DNA of 12,825 nt from WFTC01 sp047635955 (GTDB taxonomy: Bacteria > Patescibacteriota > Gracilibacteria > UBA1369 > 2-02-FULL-48-14). Shown here piece after piece: positions 1 through 6,856 of this stretch (within the stretch, counting starts at the first letter, position 1; each line of letters starts with the position of its first letter). Under the pieces are notes generated by a model, which had not been told where the DNA came from, searched no databases, and saw only the letters and a program-made list of their open reading frames with translations. Made by a program: the position numbers and the translations under genes. Location of the stretch: positions 1 through 12,825 of the forward strand of contig JBLIGW010000022.1 of assembly GCA_047635955.1 (NCBI GenBank). The letters are read 5' to 3'.

Positions 1-104
1 TTGTCATCAGCCATACGAACGGCCTTTTTTTTGTTAAAAGGACGAACATACAAGAGGTTTCTTGCATTAATTCCTAAAATCCCAAAATCAGGTAATAGTC
101 CCAT
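1..104 (-). CDS. ATP-grasp alpha-L-glutamate ligase-like protein, N-terminus only
   Basis: This is the first 34 codons of a leftward gene that runs off the left edge. The ATG overlaps the TAA of the upstream 7TM gene by one base (TAATG), so the two are probably translationally coupled. The peptide begins MGLLPDFGILGINARN and continues with a tyrosine, an R-P-F-N segment, a basic KKK stretch and MADD. The pattern G-x-L-G-x-N-x-R-N, then an N, then an A/V-D-D near residue 33 matches my recollection of the N-terminus of RimK-related alpha-L-glutamate ligase-like proteins. In many bacteria these are encoded beside 7TM proteins fused to an inactive transglutaminase. Family members are thought to form an amide bond between a carboxylate and an amino acid using ATP; the natural substrate is not known. 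The ATP-grasp fold lies outside the window, so the call rests on this short motif plus the neighbour. Confidence 0.72.
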   Translation of the reverse strand, partial: MGLLPDFGILGINARNLLYVRPFNKKKAVRMADD

Positions 105-1633
105 TATTCTTCGGCGTGACGGATAATTTCTCTGAAACGAACATACTCAAGCAAACGTAAACCACTCCAACGAGCCATAGCTACATTTGCAATAAGGAAA
201 AGTAAAATAGCTTCAGGATGTCCGAGCATAACTACTTTTAACCATGACCACTCAGCCACAAAGTAACAAAGTATAGCCACTAGAATAGACTCACCTACCA
301 GTGTTAACGCACGTCGCAAACCTTTACCACTTTGAATACTTACAAACTTCTCAACCATTGTACTCATAATCAACATAGGGAAAACTGCAACCCCCACAAC
401 AGAAGAAATATCCAGGACAGCACCAATGAAAAGCAGAACCAAGATGGTCAAACTAACGAAGGTCAAAACGATTGCCATTCGTGGGATATAAAGCAGTCTG
501 TATTTTCGTAAAAACAAGCGAGTGATTGTTCCAATTGCTAAGATAGAAAGGAGTATGATCAAACCGTAACTAAGCTCCAGTGCTATAAACGACAAAGCCA
601 AAATTGAAGGAGTGTAAACCCCCAAAGTTGCTAAGCCAAAAACCTGCTTCATAAAGGCCACCACTGTAACAATCACAGGTAACATTAGCACCAAACGAAT
701 AGTGTTACTGGGGACACCCTTGTCCAGCATTACATTCACAAGATAACTAAGCACATTCCAAGGCCTCAACTGTAGCTTAGTGTCTACCTTTACATACTGA
801 ACATCTCGACTCTCAAGCAATGTCAAAAACTCTTCAATCGTTTGTGTTTCCAGAATAACCCAGACAGATTCAGATCTAGCCAAAATAATTTCGTCAGGAT
901 TGATACTTTGATAAACACCACGAGCAATATTTTCTAAAGATCCAAAGTCAGCATCTGATATGAATACGATGCTCTTTCCCTCAAAGAAAACTTCATCAGA
1001 AAGACTTCCTTTGAGCTGCGAGAACAAGGTAAGCCCTGAACTCCCCTCCGTCCAAACCAGTATTAAATTAGCCTGATCCAAAGCATCTAAGTTCTCAAAA
1101 ACCTTCTTTTGCAACGCCTCTTCCGCAAGGAACTCAGACTGCGCATCATAAGTCTCAATTAGATTGATAAGAACATCCTGCTCCCTAGCGGAATCAACAA
1201 AACTTTGAATTTGTTCTTCCTTGTCTGCCACATTTGTAACCAAAGCGATTGAACGTTCATAAACCAACAAGTCGTGAATAATAGTTGATTGATTTTCACC
1301 TGCATCTCTTACCACTAAGGTAACCTCATACTCTCCAGATTCAGCGTAAGTATGAACCACCTCAACCCCCTGCTCTCGATTTCCATCTCCATAAAACCAC
1401 TCGTAAGTCACTGAGTTTAAATCTATATAAGGACTTAAGTCCGTAGCAGAAGCGTCAAAAATAATCTTTTTATTGACCTCAACATTAAAATCTGCGGAAA
1501 CTACCGCCTGAATTGAAGGAGCTTCTTCCGTGAGTTCAATCTCCTGATCGATTTCTCCAGGAAGGGAAAAGGCCAATACTTGGCCGAAACAAAGGAATGT
1601 TAGCGTTAGAGTTGCGAGTAGTCTTTTTATCAT
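104..1633 (-). CDS. PKD-domain 7TM membrane protein (UUP1/7TM-transglut-like)
   Basis: A 509-residue membrane protein. Residues 1-22 are a signal peptide. Residues about 45-126 are a PKD Ig-like domain, with the WFYGDG turn at 79-84 and HTYAESGEYEVTL near 94-106. Residues about 127-290 look like an alpha/beta domain facing outside. From about residue 311 to 490 there are about seven hydrophobic segments, including GVYTPSILALSF (339-350) and a TMVEKF segment near 426-431. These resemble the family of seven-helix domains usually fused to an inactive transglutaminase. I see no transglutaminase-like domain: PKD plus an alpha/beta region takes its place. Gene order with an ATP-grasp ligase directly downstream is the conserved arrangement of that family. 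The biochemical role is unknown; an envelope-linked sensing or modification role is an inference. A promoter only 6 bases before the ATG implies an almost leaderless transcript. Confidence 0.78.
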   Translation of the reverse strand: MIKRLLATLTLTFLCFGQVLAFSLPGEIDQEIELTEEAPSIQAVVSADFNVEVNKKIIFDASATDLSPYIDLNSVTYEWFYGDGNREQGVEVVHTYAESGEYEVTLVVRDAGENQSTIIHDLLVYERSIALVTNVADKEEQIQSFVDSAREQDVLINLIETYDAQSEFLAEEALQKKVFENLDALDQANLILVWTEGSSGLTLFSQLKGSLSDEVFFEGKSIVFISDADFGSLENIARGVYQSINPDEIILARSESVWVILETQTIEEFLTLLESRDVQYVKVDTKLQLRPWNVLSYLVNVMLDKGVPSNTIRLVLMLPVIVTVVAFMKQVFGLATLGVYTPSILALSFIALELSYGLIILLSILAIGTITRLFLRKYRLLYIPRMAIVLTFVSLTILVLLFIGAVLDISSVVGVAVFPMLIMSTMVEKFVSIQSGKGLRRALTLVGESILVAILCYFVAEWSWLKVVMLGHPEAILLFLIANVAMARWSGLRLLEYVRFREIIRHAEE

Positions 1634-1639
1634 GCCTAT

Positions 1640-1667
1640 ATCTTACCACTCTTGAGAAAATTGCCAA
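1640..1667 (-). promoter_or_regulatory. Promoter of the PKD-7TM/ligase operon
   Basis: On the minus strand there is TTGGCA (1667-1662), a 16-bp spacer and TAAGAT (1645-1640). Only six bases separate the -10 box from the ATG at 1633, so transcription would start at or beside the start codon. There is no room for a ribosome binding site. The call rests on box matches alone (-35 about 4/6, -10 4/6). Confidence 0.45.
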
Positions 1668-1680
1668 AATATGATATGAT
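1652..1680 (+). promoter_or_regulatory. Promoter of the multi-Ig surface protein gene
   Basis: TTGAGA (1652-1657), a 17-bp spacer and TATGAT (1675-1680) form a good housekeeping-type promoter. The leader would be about 25 nt before the ATG at 1713, with no Shine-Dalgarno-like purine run. Its -35 and spacer overlap the oppositely oriented promoter, so RNA polymerase cannot occupy both at once. Confidence 0.65.
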
Positions 1681-1712
1681 ATTCAGATAGATTAACTAAA
1701 ACCTAGACGGCA

Positions 1713-3959
1713 ATGGCACACATTACTTTCTCAAAGCTGTTCAAAGCAAGTCGTACACTCCTGGTGGCGGCTATTGCAGTCGCCTTACTCAGCAACCCCT
1801 TTCTATCGGATGCTGAACCTCAAAACAACACCTATGCAAGTGTCCTAATGACTCATAGCAGCATTGCAGGACTATCTAGCCAAGTCGAATTAAAGGGCGA
1901 CCCCCTTACTCTACTTGAGCTCAGTATTACAAAACCAAATGGTAAAGAATTAATACTCCAAGCCATTACAGATGACGAAGGCCGTGCCAGCCTAAGTATT
2001 GATAGTGCTCATATAAGCTTAGCTGGAGACTATCTAGTCTCCGTTCGACATCTTGGAAAAGATGAAGGATTCTCTAACGAAGAGCCTTTTGAAGTTTATG
2101 CTGGAACTGTTTCCGATACAAAATCAAGTATATCGGTAAGCAAGAACACTGTTATGGCAGGAGAAACACTTGAACTAACGGTTGCCCTAAAGGATTCACT
2201 AATGAATCCACTTTCAGGACACGTGGTCAAAATGATATCAAGCGATGCTTATGTAGACGTTTACTCACCAGAGTTTGCAACAGATCAAAATGGTGAAATT
2301 CGATTTTACGCACTAGCAAATTCACAAGGCGACGATTACTTAGCCGAGTTTGCAGTAATAGATACTAGTAGCAACACAACACTTCGGGCTCGACCCAAAG
2401 TAGCCGTGATTGGAAATAACACAAATGCAGACCAAGGAGGGTTTAGTAACCTCTTTAGTAGCGTAGTTCTTTCTTCAGAAGCTGGTCCACTAGACCACTT
2501 CTCAATTGAGCTAGTAGGTGAAGACGACGCTACCGTTGAAGTAGGTGACCAATTAAATGTAAGTGTATCTGCCTTGGACGAGAACAATCTCACCGTAAGC
2601 GATTACACTGGAACCATTCGATTCTCATCAACAGACGGAAGTGCCACACTACCAAACGATTACACCTTCCTTGCTGAAGACGCAGGAAGTCATGACTTCA
2701 GCCTTTCTGTAAAACTAGTTACACCAGGGACTCAAACCGTTTCAGTTAACGACACTGATCAATACACTATTGATGGAGACTTCGAAATTGAAGTAGTAAC
2801 TGACGAGAATAGTGACGCTGAGTATGATAGTGACTTTGTTGACGATGATTTCGATAGAGATGGGGATTTCACACTGATTAGTCCCGCTTCTGGAAGTTAC
2901 TCTGAAGACAACATTGAGATCCAAGGAAGCGCTCAATATGGATACAGTGCGATAATCTACCTAGATGACGAAGAAGCAGGCCGAACTGAGGTGGAATTTG
3001 ACAACAGCTTTAGCTATCAAGTTTCAAATCTAGATGACGGTAAATACGACATTTATGTAGAAATTGTAGAGCTAGGAGACGGAGCCGAAGGAGAAGAAGA
3101 AATTCTTGAAGTCCTAGAGACGTCAGACCTAGAAGAAGTAAACATTGACACCACAGCGCCAGAGATAGTCTCTATAAAAAGTAATCCTGATGGAGACCTA
3201 GAGACTGAATCTGAAGTTGAGATTACAATTTTATCTGAAGGTGATCTGGAAAACGTTAGCATCGTCTTCAACGACGAAGTTTATGAATTAACAGAAACCT
3301 CAACATCAGGGAAATACACTATTACCATCCCAATGCCTTCTGACGAAGGCCTTTACGGACTGGATGTAGTGCTCACTGACGCACTTGGCAATGACGTTCA
3401 ATATCGTGACCAAATGACTCTTAATGTTCTCGATTCAGTCTCCACAGAAGAAGCCACTGATGAAGACACCACAGAGGACTCTGAAGGTGACTTTGAAGAC
3501 GAAACTGTTGCTGAAGGCGCGGTTGACCAAGTAATCGGAGTTACAACAACTGCCGACGAAGAAACAATACTTATAAGCTGGGAAACTCCAGAAAGTGACA
3601 CACCTATCGCCTACTATGAAGTTCATTATGGACCTTCATCAGATGCACTATTTGCCAGTTCAGAAACTTTTGACAGCTCAACAACTTGGAAGATCACAAA
3701 CCTTCCCGCAGAAGAAGTTTACTATTTCGCAGTAACTGCCATAGACGTAGATGGAAACAAAGGTCTTCAAAGTGATGCAGTGATTGGAATACCAGTTGCT
3801 CTTGAAAAAGACACTACGAGCAGCGAAGACCGTCCTGAGTTCGAAGAACAAACCAAACTAACTGTACTACCCCCTAAAACACCAGAAACAGGTGCAGGAA
3901 CAGGTATACTACTTGCGATAAGTGGCCTTGGTGCCGCAGCATTCACAAGACGAAAGTAA
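1713..3959 (+). CDS. Secreted multi-Ig/fibronectin III surface protein with TPETG-like anchor tail
   Basis: A 748-residue exported protein. Residues 1-34 are a signal peptide with likely cleavage after SDA. A beta-rich region follows at about 40-130. A Big_1/invasin-like Ig domain lies at about 135-230. A domain at about 257-360 has the common 'YTGTIRFSSTDGSATLP' and 'TPGTQTVSV' signatures. Two further Ig-like units lie at about 385-480 and 483-572. An Asp/Glu/Thr-rich linker (about 576-602) leads to a fibronectin type III domain at about 603-696. The C-terminus is the motif TPETG (723-727), then a hydrophobic stretch, then RRK. That has the layout of a sortase-type sorting signal, although the first position is T rather than L. 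The protein is strongly acidic. A role as an adhesin or stalk-like surface protein is an inference. The gene stands alone between its own promoter and a terminator-like hairpin. Confidence 0.8.
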   Translation: MAHITFSKLFKASRTLLVAAIAVALLSNPFLSDAEPQNNTYASVLMTHSSIAGLSSQVELKGDPLTLLELSITKPNGKELILQAITDDEGRASLSIDSAHISLAGDYLVSVRHLGKDEGFSNEEPFEVYAGTVSDTKSSISVSKNTVMAGETLELTVALKDSLMNPLSGHVVKMISSDAYVDVYSPEFATDQNGEIRFYALANSQGDDYLAEFAVIDTSSNTTLRARPKVAVIGNNTNADQGGFSNLFSSVVLSSEAGPLDHFSIELVGEDDATVEVGDQLNVSVSALDENNLTVSDYTGTIRFSSTDGSATLPNDYTFLAEDAGSHDFSLSVKLVTPGTQTVSVNDTDQYTIDGDFEIEVVTDENSDAEYDSDFVDDDFDRDGDFTLISPASGSYSEDNIEIQGSAQYGYSAIIYLDDEEAGRTEVEFDNSFSYQVSNLDDGKYDIYVEIVELGDGAEGEEEILEVLETSDLEEVNIDTTAPEIVSIKSNPDGDLETESEVEITILSEGDLENVSIVFNDEVYELTETSTSGKYTITIPMPSDEGLYGLDVVLTDALGNDVQYRDQMTLNVLDSVSTEEATDEDTTEDSEGDFEDETVAEGAVDQVIGVTTTADEETILISWETPESDTPIAYYEVHYGPSSDALFASSETFDSSTTWKITNLPAEEVYYFAVTAIDVDGNKGLQSDAVIGIPVALEKDTTSSEDRPEFEEQTKLTVLPPKTPETGAGTGILLAISGLGAAAFTRRK

Positions 3960-3997
3960 AGCTAGTCGTCATTTGAGAAAAACTTTGATAGAATCCT

Positions 3998-4020
3998 GGG
4001 GCAGTTAATCTGCCCCTTTT
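3998..4020 (+). terminator. GC-rich hairpin with T-run, abutting the yggT start
   Basis: The perfect 7-bp stem GGGGCAG (3998-4004) / CTGCCCC (4010-4016) has a TTAAT loop and is followed by TTTT (4017-4020). This is an intrinsic terminator for the surface protein gene. The next base is the A of the yggT ATG, so yggT must either start from a promoter inside or just upstream of the hairpin, or be expressed by read-through. A weak candidate is TTGATA (3985-3990), 15 bp, TAATCT (4006-4011), which would give a nearly leaderless message. Confidence 0.7.
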
Positions 4021-4278
4021 ATGAATTTTCTACAACAAACCGTAAACATACTGATAGACGTAGTCACAATGCTTATTGTGATTAGGATCTTAATGTCTTG
4101 GTTCGTCCCTCATCCTGAGAGACACCCACTGTCACGCTTTGTCATGGAGACAACGGAGCCTATATTAAAACCTGTACGACAAGCCCTGCCTAAACTAGGA
4201 ATGTTTGATTTATCACCCATTGTTGTTGTGATTGTTCTTGATAGGATTGTACGCCCCTTACTCAACTCAATGCTATGA
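4021..4278 (+). CDS. yggT: YggT family membrane protein
   Basis: An 85-residue protein with one hydrophobic helix at about 5-28 and another at about 60-82. Between them is the family's conserved core: RILMSWFVPHPERHPLSRFV, followed by TEPILKPVRQALP. The full YggT domain is about 80-90 residues, so this is a single-domain version; E. coli YggT carries two copies. Its exact function is unclear; relatives have been linked to osmotic tolerance and cell division or envelope clusters. The start directly abuts the upstream hairpin with no ribosome binding site. Its TGA stop overlaps the cysS ATG (ATGA), which points to coupled translation with cysS. This is the only TGA stop among the complete genes here. 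Confidence 0.88.
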   Translation: MNFLQQTVNILIDVVTMLIVIRILMSWFVPHPERHPLSRFVMETTEPILKPVRQALPKLGMFDLSPIVVVIVLDRIVRPLLNSML

Positions 4279-5585
4279 TTCAGATATACGACAGTCTGCA
4301 GGGTGAAAAAGTTCCTTTTGAAAAATCAGCTGGTGAAACCGTAGGAATGTATGTTTGTGGTCCCACTGTTTATGACAATGGTCACCTAGGTCACGGACGC
4401 AGTGCCGTTGCTTTTGATATTGTCCGAAGATTCCTACTCTTCATGGATTATAAGGTTAATTTTGTTTTCAACTACACGGATATTGATGACAAGATGATAA
4501 ATCGAGCAGCAAAAGAAGGAATCACTGTTTCTGAGCTTTCTGACCGAATCTCCCCTCTTTATGATGAAGACTACGCAAAGTTGGGCGTTATGCCACCAAG
4601 CCACAACCCAAAAGCCACAGAGTACATTGAAGAGATGATCGACATAATAAGTAAGCTAGAAGAGAAAGGACATGCCTACGTACTTGAAGACGGTGTTTAC
4701 TACGACATCACCACTTTTAAAGAATACGGAAAGTTATCTCATCAGAAATTAGACGAGTTAAACGCTGGCGCAAGAATCGAAGAACGAAAAGACAAAAGAA
4801 ACCACCAAGACTTTGTGCTTTGGAAATTTAAAAAAGAAGGTGAACCTTTTTGGTCTAGCCCTTGGGGTGATGGTCGACCAGGTTGGCACATTGAATGTAG
4901 TGGAATGAGCCGATCTATTCTTGGTGAGACTTTCGACATCCACGGAGGTGGACTAGATTTGAAGTTCCCTCATCATGAATGTGAGATTGCTCAAAGTGAA
5001 GGAGCTAATGGCGTAAGCTTTGCTCGTTACTGGATGCACAATGGATACATCACCGTTGATAAAGAAAAAATGAGCAAGTCACTTGGCAACTTCTTTACCC
5101 TAAAAGACATATTCAAGGAGTATCACCCTCGGGTTGTACGATTTTTCTTAATGGGAACTCATTATAGATCCCCCATAGAATTCAACCGAGAAATGCTAGA
5201 CCAAGCACGAAACACACTAAAAAGTTTAGATAGTTTCTATTTGGAGAACGAAGAGGGTGGCATTGACGAAGACTTAATAGATTCAGTTAAAGAAAAAATG
5301 GCCAATGACTTGGATGTAGCAGGTGCTATAGCTCAAATATTTGAATGGATGAACAGGAAACCAAGTGAAATACGCGGAACCCTAAACAAACTAAACGAAC
5401 TCTTTAACGTATTCCCTGTTGATTTCAAAATCACAGAAGAACAAAAAGCTTTAATACTCGAGCGAGAAGAAGCACGAAGTGAAAAAAACTGGGCTAAGTC
5501 TGACGAACTACGTGATCAACTCACCGCATTAGGCCTTGAGATCAAAGACAGTGCAAATGAGAGCCTTTCTAAACCATTAATTTAA
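4275..5585 (+). CDS. cysS: Cysteinyl-tRNA synthetase
   Basis: This cytosolic class I aminoacyl-tRNA synthetase charges tRNA-Cys with cysteine using ATP. At 436 residues it is slightly shorter than the E. coli enzyme (461). The N-terminal VCGPTVYD segment carries Cys28. The HIGH-type signature is HLGH at 37-40. Cys208 (in IECSGMS), His233 and Glu237 (in HHECEIAQSE) complete the expected zinc site, and the KMSKS loop is at 265-269. A helical DALR-like segment and a short C-terminal region (EARSEKNWAKSDELRDQL) follow. Nothing catalytic is missing. The gene starts inside the last codon of yggT, so the start is fixed by the ATGA overlap and the MIQIYDSL opening usual for this family. No convincing terminator follows it; the next gene has its own promoter. 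Confidence 0.97.
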   Translation: MIQIYDSLQGEKVPFEKSAGETVGMYVCGPTVYDNGHLGHGRSAVAFDIVRRFLLFMDYKVNFVFNYTDIDDKMINRAAKEGITVSELSDRISPLYDEDYAKLGVMPPSHNPKATEYIEEMIDIISKLEEKGHAYVLEDGVYYDITTFKEYGKLSHQKLDELNAGARIEERKDKRNHQDFVLWKFKKEGEPFWSSPWGDGRPGWHIECSGMSRSILGETFDIHGGGLDLKFPHHECEIAQSEGANGVSFARYWMHNGYITVDKEKMSKSLGNFFTLKDIFKEYHPRVVRFFLMGTHYRSPIEFNREMLDQARNTLKSLDSFYLENEEGGIDEDLIDSVKEKMANDLDVAGAIAQIFEWMNRKPSEIRGTLNKLNELFNVFPVDFKITEEQKALILEREEARSEKNWAKSDELRDQLTALGLEIKDSANESLSKPLI

Positions 5586-5611
5586 GTCGAGAAGCACGAG
5601 TGTAAACACTT

Positions 5612-5640
5612 TTGACAATAGGAAAGCGCACTAATCTATT
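5612..5640 (+). promoter_or_regulatory. Promoter of the sigma4/HARE-HTH gene
   Basis: A consensus -35 TTGACA (5612-5617), a 17-bp spacer and TCTATT (5635-5640, 4/6 match). Transcription would begin near 5647. That leaves about 23 nt before the ATG at 5670, or about 80 nt before the alternative ATG at 5727. Confidence 0.5.
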
Positions 5641-5669
5641 TACAAAAGAGTGAAATAACTGGTAGGTTT

Positions 5670-6806
5670 ATGTTACGAAGCAATAAAAACAAGAATTGTC
5701 TCGTCAAATCTATAACATCCGTCAAAATGGTTAACACAAATTTCACAATAAATTCACAGCTGTCTCCTCAGCAAGTTGAATTACATTCACTTATTGAACA
5801 TCTTTTGATCGTTCTTTCAGATAAGGAAAAGTATATTATTGAAAATCGCTTCGCACTCAGAGAAAACAAACGACAAACATTAGAACAAATTGGACAACAT
5901 TTTGGAGTCACTCGTGAACGAATCCGACAAATTGAAAAAAGTGCACTACGAAAACTAGAACGAAATGCGCAGAACACAAACATTCGAATCCTGACGGAAT
6001 TCGCAAAAGCGCTTTTAGAAAAAGAAGGAGGTGTAACTAAAGACAGCTACTTCAAAGGACTTTTAATGGAGATCCTGCCAAATGTAACTGACGAAGAAAT
6101 TCAAGATCTACATTTAGCACTCATTCTCGACAAAGAAATTGAATTTGAATCAAATACTCTTAAATACCACCCTCACTGGCGACTTAGCAGCTTTAAGTCA
6201 GCAGTAATCAAGGATGTATCAAAGGTAAGCGTGAAAACGCTACAAAAGAATAAAAATGTAATGCCAGCAAATAATCTGACTGCAAAAGTAAACGAATCAA
6301 TCCCTTACAACTTAGGAGAGAAAACAATTAAAAACATTCTACTTATAACTAAGGAATGTAAATTTACTGATGCTGGAATTGGACTTTTCGCATGGCGACA
6401 CATTCACCCTAGAACATTACGAGACAAAATTCACTACATTCTTCAACGAGAAAAGAAGCCACTTCACTTCACTAAGATTTCTAATCTTATTAAAGGAAAT
6501 GCATTCGATGAGAAACGAGTGAACGTACAGGCAGTTCACAATGAACTTATTCGAAACGAAAGCTTTGTACTCATTGGACGTGGAATTTACGCACTAAAAG
6601 AGTGGGGTTACAAAACAGGAACCGTTTCTGATGTAATCCGAGACATCCTATCTGATGGGAAAGCTCGTACACGTGAAGAAATCACAAAAGCAGTTCTAGA
6701 ACAAAGACATGTGAAAACAATCACTATCTACCTGAACCTAAAGAATAAACCTGAGTTCATTAGAGTGGGGCGAGACAAATACAGCCTATCTGAAGTCACA
6801 GGATAA
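5670..6806 (+). CDS. Sigma-70 region 4-like / HARE-HTH DNA-binding protein
   Basis: A 378-residue protein. Residues about 47-98 form a typical sigma-70 region 4 helix-turn-helix: LSDKEKYIIENRF, then TLEQIGQHFGVTRERIRQIE, then SALRKLER. This is the part of a sigma factor that reads the -35 box and touches the beta flap. No region 1.2, 2 or 3 is present, so it cannot melt a promoter by itself. The C-terminal half has a winged-helix segment at about 246-311 (LRDKIHYILQREKKPLHFTKI ... GRGIYALKEWG). That fits HARE-HTH, as in the RNA polymerase delta subunit. A second similar unit lies at about 316-375 (VSDVIRDIL ... RVGRDKYSL). It is probably a transcription regulator or RNA polymerase accessory factor. 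The first 20 residues look weak; ATG 5727 (Met20) is a plausible true start, although a GGTAGG run sits before 5670. Confidence 0.82.
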   Translation: MLRSNKNKNCLVKSITSVKMVNTNFTINSQLSPQQVELHSLIEHLLIVLSDKEKYIIENRFALRENKRQTLEQIGQHFGVTRERIRQIEKSALRKLERNAQNTNIRILTEFAKALLEKEGGVTKDSYFKGLLMEILPNVTDEEIQDLHLALILDKEIEFESNTLKYHPHWRLSSFKSAVIKDVSKVSVKTLQKNKNVMPANNLTAKVNESIPYNLGEKTIKNILLITKECKFTDAGIGLFAWRHIHPRTLRDKIHYILQREKKPLHFTKISNLIKGNAFDEKRVNVQAVHNELIRNESFVLIGRGIYALKEWGYKTGTVSDVIRDILSDGKARTREEITKAVLEQRHVKTITIYLNLKNKPEFIRVGRDKYSLSEVTG

Positions 6807-6818
6807 AATTTAAACAAT

Positions 6819-6856
6819 AAAAGCCCTTCCAAGATTCATTCCTGGAAGGGCTTTTT
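6819..6856. terminator. Bidirectional intrinsic terminator
   Basis: A perfect 13-bp stem, AAAAGCCCTTCCA (6819-6831) / TGGAAGGGCTTTT (6843-6855), with an 11-nt loop. It has A-rich and T-rich ends on both sides, so it can serve both converging genes. It lies between the stop at 6806 and the opposite stop at 6857. Confidence 0.93.

Noticed and set aside
5595..5613. Terminator after cysS (AGTGT-AA-ACACT followed by T's)
   Set aside because: The stem is only 5 bp with a 2-base loop, the T's overlap the TTGACA box, and it is too weak to call.
5670..6806. Full-length primary sigma factor
   Set aside because: Only region 4 is present; regions 1.2, 2 and 3 are missing and the rest is HARE-like.
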